Below are positions 42,550 to 54,643 of a stretch of 64,000 bases of DNA, piece by piece. Source of the DNA: Epinephelus fuscoguttatus (Eukaryota; Chordata; Actinopteri; Perciformes; Serranidae); the NCBI RefSeq assembly GCF_011397635.1, contig NC_064769.1:40766033-40830032 (forward strand), read 5' to 3'. Below the pieces are notes generated by a model. That model saw only the letters and a program-made list of their open reading frames with translations, did no database searches and had not been told where the DNA came from. How positions within the stretch are numbered: position 1 is the stretch's first letter; each line of letters begins with the position of its first letter. The translations under genes and the position numbers were made by a program.

Positions 42550-44601
42550 ATGGAAATTGCTAAGGCCACTCAGGGTCTCACCACTGCAGCAGATATGCGA
42601 GAGACCACCAAGATGCTGATGCAGCCTAATGCAAACTGGGAAGAGTACCTGACTCCTGCCCCCCTCTCCATCGCCATCATGGGGGAGCTCGTCTTCATCT
42701 CCTCATCTGATGACTTCTCCATCAACAAGAACCCCCCAGAGAAGGGCTACAAGTACATACAATACCCAGACTCGTTCAGGGCCTGCCTCATGCAAATCTG
42801 TAACTCAGGCTGGCATGCATTCAATGAGGCCCACAAGAATATGGATCAGATCCGCCTTCACACAGCCACAGTTCCTGATTACATGAAGGCAGCAGTCAAG
42901 CTCCTTTTCAATGCACCTGATGAAGTTATTGAGAAGCTCCTGCCAAATCAGCTGGAAAACATTCGCACCATTGCAGATGAGTGTGTGACACTGGCAGACA
43001 GTGTTGAAAAGAAGTACACAGATGTCATCAACTTAATCCAGGAACTGCTGGAGGCCTGTGTCAATGCTGAACACTTTTATGGAGAAGAGCTGGAGAAGGT
43101 GAAGATGAAGATTAAGGAAAATGAAATACGGGAGAAGACCGCCAATGAGCTTAAAGAACAGTCCAAGAAAGCAATGGAGGCCATGGAAAAGGAAATGAAT
43201 GAAGCACAAGATAGCTACAAGAAAGCAATGGACTCTCTTCCCTCTGGATGGGAAATGATTGGAATGGATGTGGTCGAAGGACTTTCAAAGGCAGTGACAG
43301 GATTGGTTAATGGAGTCGTTAACCTGATAAGTTTCCCAGGAAGAACAATCAGTAGTTTAGCAGAAGTAGTCTCAGACACAATCCATCAAAGCAAATCGCA
43401 AAATGAAAACGTAGATGTGCTCTCAGTCGGCTGTAAGTCTGAAGAGATTCTTTCCATTGTAGGAACTCTTACACAGTATTTGAAGGAAGGGAAAATAGCC
43501 TGGCAGGACCTGTATGATCAGAAAGCACAATCCACAAAGACAAACTGGTCTCAAGCTCAATTCAAAAGAATCTCCGAGTCCTTAATGCAGATGGAAGAGA
43601 GCAAACTTCAGGAGGATGCTCTGAACCTTTGTGAGCTGGGTGTTAACAGCTGTGAAGAACTGGCCACATATAAACCTGGTGAAAATTGGGATGACAAGAA
43701 AGAAGCAGAGCTCATCAAGAAACTGAAGAAACTGGATGAAGAATCCCTCATCTTTGACACCAAAAGCAAAAAAGTATTGGGCTCTCCAGCTCTTTCTCCT
43801 ACATCACCAATGATGAGCAAAGCACAGAGCGACACAGGAGGTCAGTCTGCCAGTCAGAGAGCAGCAGATAACGCTCGTTTCAAAATTGAGCAGAGCCGAG
43901 AACAACTCAAGGTAACACGGGAGGCCTATGAGAAGTCTGTGGAGAGAATGGAGCAGAATCAGAAGGAGCTGACTGAGATCTTGGTTGAAATGCAGAGCTG
44001 TAAGATCAAGGAGATTGACTTTGACACCACCATCAAGATGCTGGTCAAGGGTCTCGATGCCATGGGCAGAGTCAAAGAGCAGTGGGAGAAGATGGTGCGC
44101 TTCTTCCAGATGATCTCCAACATCGTCAAATGCACCCTCAACAAGACACTGAAAGATTTCGTCTCAACAGCTGATGATACAAAGAAACTCAGTTACAACA
44201 ATAAACTATTTGTCAAAGACATGCTGTACAACCAGGCGTTCCAAGCCTCCAATGTTGCCAGTCTGGTCCACATGATCTCAGGGACCTACACTGAAGTGTC
44301 CAACAAGTACCTGATGGACAGAGTGAGCAGCCTGGGCAAGCTCATGGCCATGGATAAGGAGAAGCCAGAATTCCTTCAAGAGCGTTGGAAGCTGCAACAG
44401 TCCTGCACAGCAGCTCAGGAGGGCATCCTTATGCTGGTCCTCAAGAACAAGAAGGAGTTTGAGAGGAAGACAGATGACAGGATGGCAGAAATAGAGAATG
44501 GTCTGAAAGCAATTCTGCCAGCTGCCCCACCCCAGGAGACTGAGAGGATCAAAGAAATAGTTCAAGCTGGGTTTGGTGGAGGAGAAGAGGATTACTACTA
44601 G
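42550..44601 (+). CDS. Coiled-coil protein with central hydrophobic segment and EDYY tail
   Basis: One uninterrupted coding exon of 683 codons. The ATG lies 8 bases after an acceptor and has a strong context (CACCATGG). Residues 1-160 are mixed helical with WEEYLTPAPLSIAIMGELVF; 165-230 are charged coiled coil; 233-264 are a glycine/valine-rich hydrophobic stretch (GWEMIGMDVVEG, then VTGLVNGVVNLISFPG); 280-410 are helical; 410-430 are a Ser/Pro linker; 435-485 are coiled coil; then comes QWEKMVRFFQMISNIVK at 511-527. The C-terminus is GGGEEDYY. No signal peptide is seen. The two-coiled-coil layout around a hydrophobic hinge, the tail and the shared intron sequence tie it to the minus-strand gene at 10854. 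Function is not known to me. The layout recalls helical membrane-inserting proteins, as analogy only. Interferon induction is inferred from the promoter. Confidence 0.85.
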   Translation: MEIAKATQGLTTAADMRETTKMLMQPNANWEEYLTPAPLSIAIMGELVFISSSDDFSINKNPPEKGYKYIQYPDSFRACLMQICNSGWHAFNEAHKNMDQIRLHTATVPDYMKAAVKLLFNAPDEVIEKLLPNQLENIRTIADECVTLADSVEKKYTDVINLIQELLEACVNAEHFYGEELEKVKMKIKENEIREKTANELKEQSKKAMEAMEKEMNEAQDSYKKAMDSLPSGWEMIGMDVVEGLSKAVTGLVNGVVNLISFPGRTISSLAEVVSDTIHQSKSQNENVDVLSVGCKSEEILSIVGTLTQYLKEGKIAWQDLYDQKAQSTKTNWSQAQFKRISESLMQMEESKLQEDALNLCELGVNSCEELATYKPGENWDDKKEAELIKKLKKLDEESLIFDTKSKKVLGSPALSPTSPMMSKAQSDTGGQSASQRAADNARFKIEQSREQLKVTREAYEKSVERMEQNQKELTEILVEMQSCKIKEIDFDTTIKMLVKGLDAMGRVKEQWEKMVRFFQMISNIVKCTLNKTLKDFVSTADDTKKLSYNNKLFVKDMLYNQAFQASNVASLVHMISGTYTEVSNKYLMDRVSSLGKLMAMDKEKPEFLQERWKLQQSCTAAQEGILMLVLKNKKEFERKTDDRMAEIENGLKAILPAAPPQETERIKEIVQAGFGGGEEDYY

Positions 44602-44830
44602 AACAAAGTTTCTACCAGTTATGAAACTGTCACCTAATTCTGATCGTCATCTATTTCTTTCATTACTTTTATTGATCAATCAAACAAATCTTCAATGATG
44701 TTTTAGACTGTTATCTTGTCCTGATGTTTGACTCATGTTTAGAGGGGAAACTAGTGATTACTGTCTGCTTGTGGTATTCTGCAACTCTGTGCTTCACTGG
44801 AAATCTGATTGGTCTGTCTTTTTCCATTAT
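44602..44830 (+). other. 3' UTR of the 683-aa gene
   Basis: No clear AATAAA lies before the LINE at 44850; the first is at 44944-44949 inside it. Part of this stretch recurs diverged at 47535-47645. Confidence 0.5.
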
Positions 44831-44849
44831 TGATCATTGATCAATCATC

Positions 44850-47525
44850 CTTACAGATTTTAATATTCACATTGACAATCCTACAGACATCTCTTCTAAA
44901 GAGTGTAGTGTAACGAGCTTTAACTGCAAAGAGGGATTGAAGTAATAAATCAGTAGATATACACTGGCATAAGGTGATTAAGTTTGAAATGCCTGTTGAG
45001 GTTAAGACTGCAGTTATCAAACCCCTCCTAAAAAAAGAAACCTTGATCCCTCTGTGCTCAACAACTACAGGCCCATCTCAAACCTCCCCTCTATAGGCAA
45101 AGTTATTGAGAAAGTTGTATTCAACCAAGTCAATAACTATTTAAATACAAATAGCATCTATGACCAACTCCAATCAGGCTTTCGCCATCACCACAGTACT
45201 GAGACTGCACTTGTAAAGGTGTTAAATGACATCCGCCTGAATACAGGCTCAGGTAAAACAACTGTCCTGGTAATGTTAGACCGTAGTGCAGCTTTCGATA
45301 CGGTTGATCATGTAATACTTCTCAACCAACTAGAAAGCTGTGTTGGGCTTTCTGATACCGTCCTTAGATGGTTTAAGTCTTATTTAGAACACAGAGAGTA
45401 TTTTGTTTCTATTGGTACCTATGTATCTGAGAAACACACTATGCCATATGGGGTACCACAGGGATCCATTCATGGGCCAATTTTATGTAACTTGTGCATG
45501 CCCCCTCTTGATGAAATATTTCAAGAGTACAAGGTGGCATATCATAGCTATGCAGATGACACACAGGTTTAACTTGCACTGTCACCACACGATTTAAGTC
45601 CTATTGACTCTTCATGTCTTTGCCTTGAAAAAGTAAATACCTGGATGCAGAAGATTTTTTTTAAACTTAATCAGAGCAAGACTGAGATTATTTTATTTTA
45701 GGAACAAAGAGGATAGAACACATATAGGTGCCTACTTAGAATCTAGAGCACTTACACCTAGGGCTGAAGTAAAAAACTTGGGTCATCTTGGATGGGGACC
45801 TGACTATGAATGATCACATCAAGAGCATTAACTAAATCAGCATTCTGGCATCTCAGAAACAGCTAAGATCAGAGACTTTGTTGAAAAGCTTATTCATGCT
45901 GTCATATCCTGTAGGGTAGATTATTGTAATGGTCTCCTAACTGGCCTCCCCAAGAAGCCCATTAGACAGATTCATTTAATTCAACACGCTGCTGCTAGAC
46001 TATTAACCAAGACTAAAAGAGAGATCACATTACACCCATTCTTAAATCTTTACTCCCAGTTAATTTCAGAATTGATTTCAAGGTTCAACTCCTAATATAT
46101 AAGTCACTAAATGGACGTGGCCTCAAATATTTTTCTGAAATTTTTCCACAATATACACCTGGTAGAGAGTTTAGATCTGCTGGAACTGGTCAATTGATAG
46201 GCCCCAGAGTTAAAACTAAGCAGGGAGAAATGGCATTTAGCTATTATGCCACACAGCGCTGGAATCAGCTTCCAATAGATATTCAATCTGGAAGTCCAAA
46301 GGTAAAAAAAAACAGAAGTGCAGGGGCCTCGGCGATCGCTCACGCCCTTCACTTCCGGCGGTGCCCCCAGGGAATCGCTGTGTTGTTTACAAATACTTTG
46401 GGTAGAAAACCAGCAGAGTTTAGCTATATGTCACATTTTTCACGTCACTATATCACCGTGTAGACTAATCTGATGTTTGTTAAGTCTATAAACACAATGA
46501 CTGAACAGACGTTACTATTTCTGTGTGCATGTAATTAATATGGTTATTGTAGATTAGCTGGGCTAAACATTAGCTGTTAACATTAGCTGTTAGCATTGTC
46601 TGTAACCATAGACTGTATAAAAATAAGGTAATAACTCAATAAACGGTCCGTGAAAAAAAATATCTTTTCCAGCGGATGTCTTAGTTACAACATGATTGAG
46701 CTAGCAAAGCAGTTTTGTGTTGCTATGTGTGGTATTTATTCAGTTTTGGGAAATCACAATGTCTAGAAAGCATCAGCTGACAGGGACAGCTAGCAAAGCT
46801 AACATCAGGACGTCATTTGTTAAAAGCCTCCTGTTGTTGAATACGACATGAAACTACTCCAGTTAGCTCAGTCATGTTGTAACTAAGACATCCGCTGGAA
46901 AAAAAAAATTTTCACGTTGACGAGACGGCGTTTTGGGTGGAGCGGTCGCTATGGACACGGAACTTGCTGTTTCTGTAGGTACACATTTCACCTGCACATC
47001 TCGGCCACACCCCCTCCATTGTGACTGGCTAAAGCGCAGCATTGTTCAGACTCAAAGCCCCGCCCTCTAGTCATCTTTCACACAGGGCTGCCGACAGATT
47101 CTACAATGTAGATTGCAGAATCTGTCTTGAGAGATTAATGGATATTAGATTTGCCCCAACAGTAGAGTGTTTTTTAAAAAGAAACTCAAACTTAAACTTT
47201 TTCATTTTGCATTTATTGATGAATGAATTTACTTTAGACGGGTTATGTTAGTTATAAAATGACTGTGACATAGTTTTAGGTTTATTTTTTATCTTTATCT
47301 TTATTTTTGATTTATTGTTTTTACCTCCTATTCATTCAGTCTTATTTTCCCCCTCAGTCTATTATAGCCTATTATTTTATTAATTATTAATTATTATTAT
47401 TATTATTATTATTATTGCTGTTAGGCTGTTCTTTTTATTATTCTTTTTCATTTTTCTTTTATTTTTAAGCACACTGAGTGACATTCTATGTATGATAATG
47501 TGCCATATAAATAACTTGAACTTAT
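44850..47525 (+). pseudogene. L2-like LINE, decayed and interrupted
   Basis: A short endonuclease piece (DFNIHIDNPTD) is followed by a reverse transcriptase frame (45054-45572: [39 protein letters not shown]-stop). Decayed palm and thumb run to 46300 (WNQLPIDIQSGSP). The frame resumes at about 47150 with CFLKRNSNLNFF. The 3' UTR ends GTGCCATATAAATAACTTGA at 47520. Confidence 0.85.
46303..47148. mobile_element. Insertion within the LINE, with inner inverted repeat
   Basis: It splits the LINE after IQSGSP. It contains CATAGACTGTATAAAA (a common fish transposon end; also inverted near 38607) and a 31-bp perfect inverted repeat at 46665-46695 and 46872-46902, extended imperfectly on both sides. 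No gene is seen. Confidence 0.5.
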
Positions 47526-47534
47526 TAATCAACA

Positions 47535-47645
47535 TTTATTTTTTTTAGATTGTTATCTTGTCCTGATGTTTGACTAGTATAAGTAGTAGTAGAAGTATAG
47601 AGGGTAACTATAATAATAACTGTGTGGTTATGGTATCCTGCAACT
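47535..47645 (+). repeat. Diverged copy of the 683-aa gene 3' flank
   Basis: TTGTTATCTTGTCCTGATGT, TTGACT and GGTAT.CTGCAACT occur in the same order at 44700-44790. The two copies bracket the LINE. Confidence 0.65.
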
Positions 47646-48451
47646 TACACAGTAAACATGTAAGGGAAAAATAATTACGAGTTTAAATTATATAATTTGG
47701 ATGTATTTCACAAAACTTAGAGGGTAAGTCTTGGACATTTTTGTAAAATGTCAAGTTGGTGCAATGGAATGTCACTTGTGTTAAATTTGAAGTATTGCAC
47801 ACAACTGAAAGACATTCAAAACACTTTTAATTGAATTAACATCATAGTGTAGATTGATCACAGGTGTGACATTTCCCATATGGCAGGGAATCTGCAGTCG
47901 TGGTCTCGTGTCCCGCTTCTGACATTATACCTTTGGCTAATTTTCACTCTCTGTCCTGATGAACCACACCTCACATTTTCCAATATTTACCCAGTATTTT
48001 GCATTAAATGAATCCAAATTATATAATGTACATTCATAATTATTATTTCCTTACACATTTTTTACTGTGTAAGTATGAGGCTCTTTTCAGGTGTAATCTA
48101 AAGAGTCAGCGATAATTGTTATGGTGTTGACGGTAGATAGTCTAAACAGCGACCTGCAGCAACTTTACCATATTTACAAAAGTGAGTTACAAAATCACTA
48201 ATGCAAGTTCTGCTCATATATGTATTATTTCATTAATTTTTGAAGCCCAAGTACAATGTGATGCCATTTATAGAGATATGCAATCCATCAGTGAGGTCTG
48301 AATAAAACACCAACATGGAGTGTGGCTCTGTTTCATTGTGTAATATTTGAGACTGATTCAACTACTCTTCATTCATATGTCCAGGATTTGATCAGCTCTG
48401 AGGCATCTCACGGACAAATTATTTATATTATAATGTACCAAGAGCAATACA
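47646..48451. other. No gene recognised
   Basis: AT-rich with an AATAAAACACC near 48301. No supported ORF. Confidence 0.4.
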
Positions 48452-48625
48452 TGGGTTTCAGTCACGTGACTTTTTTTGTCGCGGCCGCCATATTTAGGAC
48501 CGATTGGGGTTGATCTAGATAGACAACAGGTTGTGATTGGATGTTATTGAAGAAGGTCCTTATCACGGGGCTTCACGGTCCCTTTCAGGGTGGAGCAAAG
48601 TTACAGTGACGCGTTGTGAAACCCA
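48452..48625. mobile_element. 174-bp MITE
   Basis: Ends TGGGTTTCAGTCACGTGAC (48452) and GTGACGCGTTGTGAAACCCA (48606-48625) are imperfect inverted repeats. The centre holds GCGGCCGCCAT. Confidence 0.65.
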
Positions 48626-49624
48626 GTGGGTGAGATCTATGGTAAAAATCTTTATGACAGATGTAACAACAGTACTTTAAGTTAGTTTCTCGTGAGATGG
48701 AATGTTTAGATTGACCTGCATGCATTTGCATTAAAAGCATTGCACTGCACTGAGACAATATTTGACCAAGAAGCCCCAAGAAGCTGCTGCAGAGGGGCCT
48801 TCTCTGATATCTCCTCCACTCTCTGAAGAATATAAGTTCAGCCAGTTATTGGTGGTCTCTGACACACTGCTGTGTTGTCATTTTGATCATTATTAATATT
48901 ATTATAATGTCATTATTAGTACTATTGAATGTTCCAGTGCATACTGTGCTTCACTTTATATGAAGTAGAATGACACAACAGACTTAAAGCAGTGGTGTAA
49001 CAGTATGGATGTACTGGATTCAGCACACCACCTCACTACCTCACGACTTCCAGTGAGACTGTAACTGTATGTTACTGCTGCAATCATGTTTCTAATGTAA
49101 ATATGGCCAAATCCAGAAACGTTGTTGTTGTTCCTATCAAATATATCAATCAATAATATCACAATATTCACATCACTTACACATGCAACTCATGCTGGCC
49201 TGTACATCTGGATGTTTTTGTCCATTTGTCCACACATGGAGGCTATGAAAGTCTGTTTTAACAATAAGTTGGCCGAGCCTTTAAACATTTATAAACCACC
49301 ATAGTGACGGAAAACAATGGCAACTGTCGCTCGCACACAGATCCCAATTTTCAATATTGCCACATATTTGACTTTTTTAAAAGGAGTCCATTGAAGCATA
49401 CCAACAGTATCTATTATTAAAATCTGTCTTACGTACTTGTATTATTATGGTAAAAGCAAAGTCAGTCATGAAAGGCATGCATGGGTGAGTGTCAGGCGTG
49501 TTGTGGAGGTGTTGAAGGTGCAAACCAAAACCAAAGATGCTCAGTGGATGTTGTAGTGTAATTTTATCCGGCCTATATTTTATCCGGTCTAAAACAATCA
49601 GTTGTTTAATCATGTTTTTGTGTA
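48626..49624. other. No gene recognised
   Basis: AT-rich, short ORFs only. Confidence 0.4.
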
Positions 49625-50480
49625 GACTGTTATAACAACTAAATACTGCATCTAAGGGTAATAGACAGTATAGCGACGTGAACTCTTAGTGACATCTCAG
49701 CTGTGAACTAGCAATGAACCTCCTCAGAATTATTGTGGATGTGTAGCAGATTTCCTCATATGCTGTTGTGAACTTACAGTGAACTTGTTAAACACTCCAT
49801 ATATTGTGTTAAGATATAATACGCTCTCATGATGTTTTGAACTTATAATGGCTTGTGTGTAAGCTTGTGCACAATACTATGCACTGTATATCGAAGAGAG
49901 CACACTCACTTGATTGTATTGCCTGCTGCACCAAAAGGGTTCACATGACACGGAAAGGAGCACACACACACACTGAAATGATTGTATTACCCAGTATATG
50001 TGTAATGAGTCATATCGCACGGAAGCACGAGGGACTGTAGCATGAGAGTCCCTCAGGATCACATGTTTTTAAAAAATAGAGTGAGAGCAGCTCCGGAGAT
50101 ACTGGTGGCAGATTACAGTGAGCCGGAACAAAAGAGAGGAAACCCGCCACCAGTAGAAATGGTTTGAAAGGGGAAGGACTATAGAAATAGGCGGAGATCT
50201 CTTCGACCTCCACCAGCATATAAGCCAGAATAGTGAAAGCAATTTTTCAGTCATCCTCCGGAGCCTGACTCATGAGTTTGTCTGTGTTATTGCCTGTGAA
50301 CACAATAAACTCAATTGCACCAGATCCTGCCTATCTCCAGTGATTTTCTAAGTACCTGCCAGCCGAACCTAAGACACTGAAATAGACAACAGAAGACATT
50401 TTGGAAGAAACACGAAGGACAGGGTCGGGAGCCATCTGGCCCAATTCCAGGCACCGATTTTTGTCACTTCAATGTCAGCT
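49625..50480 (+). mobile_element. LTR, sister of the insert at 32690-33427
   Basis: The last 250 bp align with the minus strand of 32700-32940: GGAGCCTGACTCATGAGTT, ACAATAAACTCAATTGCACC, then CTGGCCCAATTCCAGGCACC. A TATA-like CATATAAGCC is at 50215. The ISRE of the sister is not present here (AGTGAAAGC instead). The left edge is approximate. Confidence 0.55.
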
Positions 50481-51039
50481 GAAAGGAAGGGAGAGACCGG
50501 GGCTGCAGTTGAAAAGCCCCTGCTATCGTCTATTCCTAACCACTTTTCCTTGACCTCAATGGAAAACGTCACGAGGTCAAGGGAAGATGTGAAGGAAAAT
50601 TCATAAGGACTTAGGAAAAGACAACTGCGGTGCTGAGAAAATCCGACTGCACTTATGCTGGGCTACATATTGATGTGGGTCTGCTGTGGTGAAACTACAG
50701 TGTTCTGAAGATGGACTACAAAATGCACATGATGAGAACATACGGGGCGTACGTTCTCATCGTGTTGTTTCATGCAGGATATATAAACATGGACAACACG
50801 GTGAAAGATATTGTTTAATTACTAAGGTTGGAATTGAATTAAAAAATGAATATAAGCTGCCAGCCACAAACTGAAACTAAATTGTCACATTGAGAATGTT
50901 TGCTCACACTCACCCGTCTGAATCCCAAGCAGTAAAATGAATTGATGATATTACTAAAGGCTGGCAATACAACAGCGCTCAAATGAATAAATGACTGATG
51001 CAAACTGAGCATATGTTACGGTGTGTGTCCCCTCCGTCC
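50481..51039. other. No gene recognised
   Basis: The ORF at 50686-50874 has no family resemblance. A TACGGGGCGTACG palindrome lies near 50741. Confidence 0.35.
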
Positions 51040-51252
51040 ACAGCTGTGTTCAACTTGTTTGTTTTATAACAGGATAAACAGATATTAAATGCATTATTTT
51101 GTTTTTCTGTGTGAATAAAAAAAGAACGGAAATCCACGTGCTTTTTCCATTTTCTTCTTCAAATGGGCAGTTGGAGGTGAAATTAGACCACAACCAGTAA
51201 TTAACTTGTGTTTGGCCTTTATTGTTAAATCAATATAATGTACCCCTACTGC

Positions 51253-52478
51253 CAGTGGTTGAATTGTTAATTTTTAACAAGGGGGATGCAATGTAGCTTT
51301 GATTTTTTTTGCGTGCACACATCGTCAAATATGACAGCACAGATGTGCAAAATTAATCAAGATAAAGAAAAATGGCATGACCTATACCTGCTGCCTTTAA
51401 AAACACAAATAATGCAGTAGTATTGCTATTGCAATACAGACAAAAAACATTTTAGGGTATTCATAAGAGTAGCTCTGAACTCGCTGTGAAAATTAATCTT
51501 AGAGTCACTCTTATGCTGTAGACATTTCCTTAGCCAGTTATAATTTCTGCTTACCTGTGAAGCCTTGGGCTGATAACTGGTGCTGCTGTCAGGTCCCTGT
51601 CCTGATACCTGCCTGGTTTCTCCCTGTCCCTCTTCTATCTGTTGCAATAATATAGATAATACATGTGCAAAGCAAAATTTATCAATAGAATTAGGAATAG
51701 TAGTGGTGACATAGTTGTGGAAATTAATTGCACAGTCACTTTTATACTCTAGATATTTTCTCTCAGCCAGTTATAATCTCTCCTCTCCTGTGAGGACCCT
51801 GCATGATCATCCTTGCTGGCCTCTGGTCCACTGTCTCCTCCCTGACCCTGCTCTCTATACTGTGGCAATAAAGATTAAACTAATATGTGCAAAGCAATAG
51901 TGAGCACAAGTTCTTATTAAGGAGGAGTGGGTTTATTCCTCGCACGAAACTAAGCAATTTTACATAGGTAACAATAACATTAGTGTTCTTGTTAACTAGC
52001 TTAACTTGATATATTGGCATCTATTAATTAGTCATCATTTAGCTAACATTATCTACATGCAACAGCATCACTCAGCTTACACGCTTTGTTTGGAAGAAAC
52101 TGTGCAAGGTTTTTGCTTCTTTCTGGCCGCTTTGTTGAACATTAACACAGCCACTGCCCAGCAGCACACGTGATTGATTCTGATCACAACAGACAACATG
52201 TGTATGCGGCCTGGCGCCGTCTACTCATGGTGCATTTAGAGACGGCTCTGAAAAACGCGTTACCACATGTTAAAAACGAATTGAACGGTTGTAACGGTTG
52301 TAAAAAGTGCGGGGGACAGAGGGCACAGATACGGGAAGTGCGGTGGACATGTCCCCTGTGTCCCCCCCTCAAACTACGTTCGTGCCTGCACACACACAGA
52401 TTCTAGTTAAACAAGGGGGATGCTTTTTGGTCACTTTTCTAACAAGGGGGATGGCATCCCCCCTCAATTCAACCACTG
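51253..52478. mobile_element. Nonautonomous hAT transposon, 1226 bp
   Basis: Ends are CAGTGGTTGAATTG and its inverse CAATTCAACCACTG, flanked by an exact 8-bp target duplication CCTACTGC at 51245-51252 and 52479-52486. Both are hAT hallmarks. The subterminal AACAAGGGGGATG occurs three times. Two diverged copies of an exon-like segment of about 170 bp (51525-51650, 51715-51890) lie inside. Confidence 0.85.
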
Positions 52479-52500
52479 CCTACTGCACTGATAGACAGAC

Positions 52501-52540
52501 AAATAATAAATAATAATAATAATAATATTAATAATAAAAG
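52501..52540. repeat. AAT microsatellite
   Basis: An AATAAT run beginning just beyond the hAT element. Confidence 0.9.
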
Positions 52541-52739
52541 TGATGCTGCTGTGCCTCGTGCGTAAATGTGCAGTGTCTCTCTTTATGGGGAAACGCGCTT
52601 ATTGTTTCTGCTGCGGGGTGGGGTGCTCGCTGCAGGTATTTAATAACCTCAGGCAGATATCTTTTAACGTTACAGTTGTAGTGAGTGGCGCTTTTTCTGT
52701 TTGCCCCACCCCGTAACCTTAGACAGGAAGTAAACAGAC

Positions 52740-53805
52740 ATCAGCTGTTTCCAATCTAGCCTCCCCTTAAAAGGAGTCACAGCTAGCTAGGTGAGCGCTG
52801 CCTTGCTACCTGCTGTTTTCGTTACCGCTGTTGAAGGGTTTACATCAGACTAAGGTATGTTTCTTTTTTCCTCGGTTCTGTGTAGATGTAGCCTCTCTGC
52901 AGGTGCTGTGACGGGTATATGCAAGCGGGGTGGGGTTTGTGTTAGCCTCCCTCACCGCAGTTGTACAACACACGTGTAGGACGACAAGTGTGGCGTGTGT
53001 ATGGGCCCTGATGATCACATGTAACTGGATGTTTAAAGGTATGCCCTTCATAGACGCCAACTTAAATTCACATAGTGTACACTATATCAAAACACTGATG
53101 TGCGCTTCTCGTCATGGGAGCAGGGTAACATGACGATGGCTTGCGCATGAGTTAGCTCCATGTTATTTGTCTGAGGTAATGCAGCATAGCTCGTAGGAGC
53201 CTACCTTGCTTACAGTCGTACAGACCTGAAGCTAATATTGCTCTTTGTTTTACTTTTATTAGCAGGAGCTCTGCCACTGCTGTTTTTGTCCCCTAATTTA
53301 TTGTATACTTTGTCTCGGATTACCAGTGTTTATTTTCTGTAATTTGCATTTGGTTTTATTTATTGTTTTTAATAATTTCTTTTGGGTCTTATTGGGTTAG
53401 TTAAGTTGTTAGTTCTGTGTTATGGTAACAGTGGCCTGAGTCTGTTTCAACATTAGCCAAACCAATTGTCTAGTGCCATTCCTGAAGTCGGGGGTTTCTT
53501 CCTAGTAGTAGGCTGGTTGGGTTGCTAGGCCCCACGGGTGGTGGGTGATTGGGTGGAGGGCTCACCTCTTCCTTCAACTCGTCTTGCATGCCTTCCATTG
53601 TGCCTCAACCCGTGTGCCATCTTTCTAACAGTGACCATTGTTACTGCATGCCATTTTGTTGTGCCCTGCTAATCGTGTGTTTTTGTCTTGCAGTGTTACG
53701 TCGCATGACACACAGGTGGTGGTGAAGCACCCTTCCCCCCTGTGCTGGTAATGAACTCCCTGTGATCAATTTAGGATTTTTAACGTCTATTTTGTAATAA
53801 AGAAA
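52740..53805 (+). other. Possible noncoding two-exon unit of the transposon
   Basis: CCCCTTAAAAGGAG near 52764, a donor GACTAAG/GTATGT at 52854, an acceptor TTTTGTCTTGCAG at 53694 and AATAAAG near 53799 could make a short spliced RNA. No ORF is supported. It may be part of the surrounding element. Confidence 0.25.
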
Positions 53806-54039
53806 ATATATTTTTTTAAATAACGGTCTCTTCCTTTTTAACAGGATATAACAGTTAAATTAACTGTTTTCTTAATTAATAAATTTTTTTGCGCATTGGA
53901 CTTGAAACACACGTCTCTGCTCCTCCTTCTTTATCTAAGAACTTGTGTGTGTGTGAATATATATATTGAGGGTATACTCTCTGGGTGAAATTCCCAGAGT
54001 GGCGTTGTCGGGTTCATGTAGTCTGGTAGTCTGGGGTTG

Positions 54040-54062
54040 TCTGTCTGTCTGTCTGTCTGTCT
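54040..54062. repeat. GTCT microsatellite
   Basis: Five to six GTCT units. Confidence 0.85.
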
Positions 54063-54643
54063 AGGCCATAAGCATAGCCGATGCCAATGTTTTGAGGTGC
54101 AGTAGGGGCAGATAATATAGATATAACAATAAAGGCGAAAAACAAGTAGGATTCTGGTTTTGGTTTAATTTCTATATCAATTAGCCGTTTGAAGACGAAA
54201 ACGGGAAAAGCATGTGGATTTCCGTTTTTTTCTCATTCACATGAAAAACAGAAAATTAAAATGATGCATTGTTTATTTGTTTATCCTGTTATAAAACAAG
54301 TTAAACCAAGCTGTGGACGGAGGGTACACCAATAGTAGCGAAACGTTCATAGTTCACATCTGAGTTTAACATAATGTTGAAAGTTGAAAAAATATATATG
54401 AACAAGTTACGGCATGAGATGTATCATGCTTCATAAACTTAGATGGTGATCTCCTTCCTTTCTCGGTCATGTTGATCTTTTTCTTTCCTAATCATTTGAG
54501 TTTGTGAATGGTGCGTAAATATTGCCGCCGCAGTGACTTGTGGGATTAAATTATCTCCTTTCCTATGGCATAGGAAGGTCTGATGTAACCACCCTGCCAT
54601 GTCAGCCAGCTGCCTGAGACTGGCTGAAACATTCTCAAAGACA

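Larger units (their letters stand above)
51040..54328. mobile_element. DNA transposon with long inverted ends, host to a hAT MITE
   Basis: About 135 bp at 51040-51172 match 54182-54328 in inverse, including CCCTCCGTCCACAGCT, TTTTATAACAGGATAAACA and ACGGAAATCCAC.TGC. A hAT-type element (51253-52478) is nested inside. No transposase is recognised. Confidence 0.65.
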
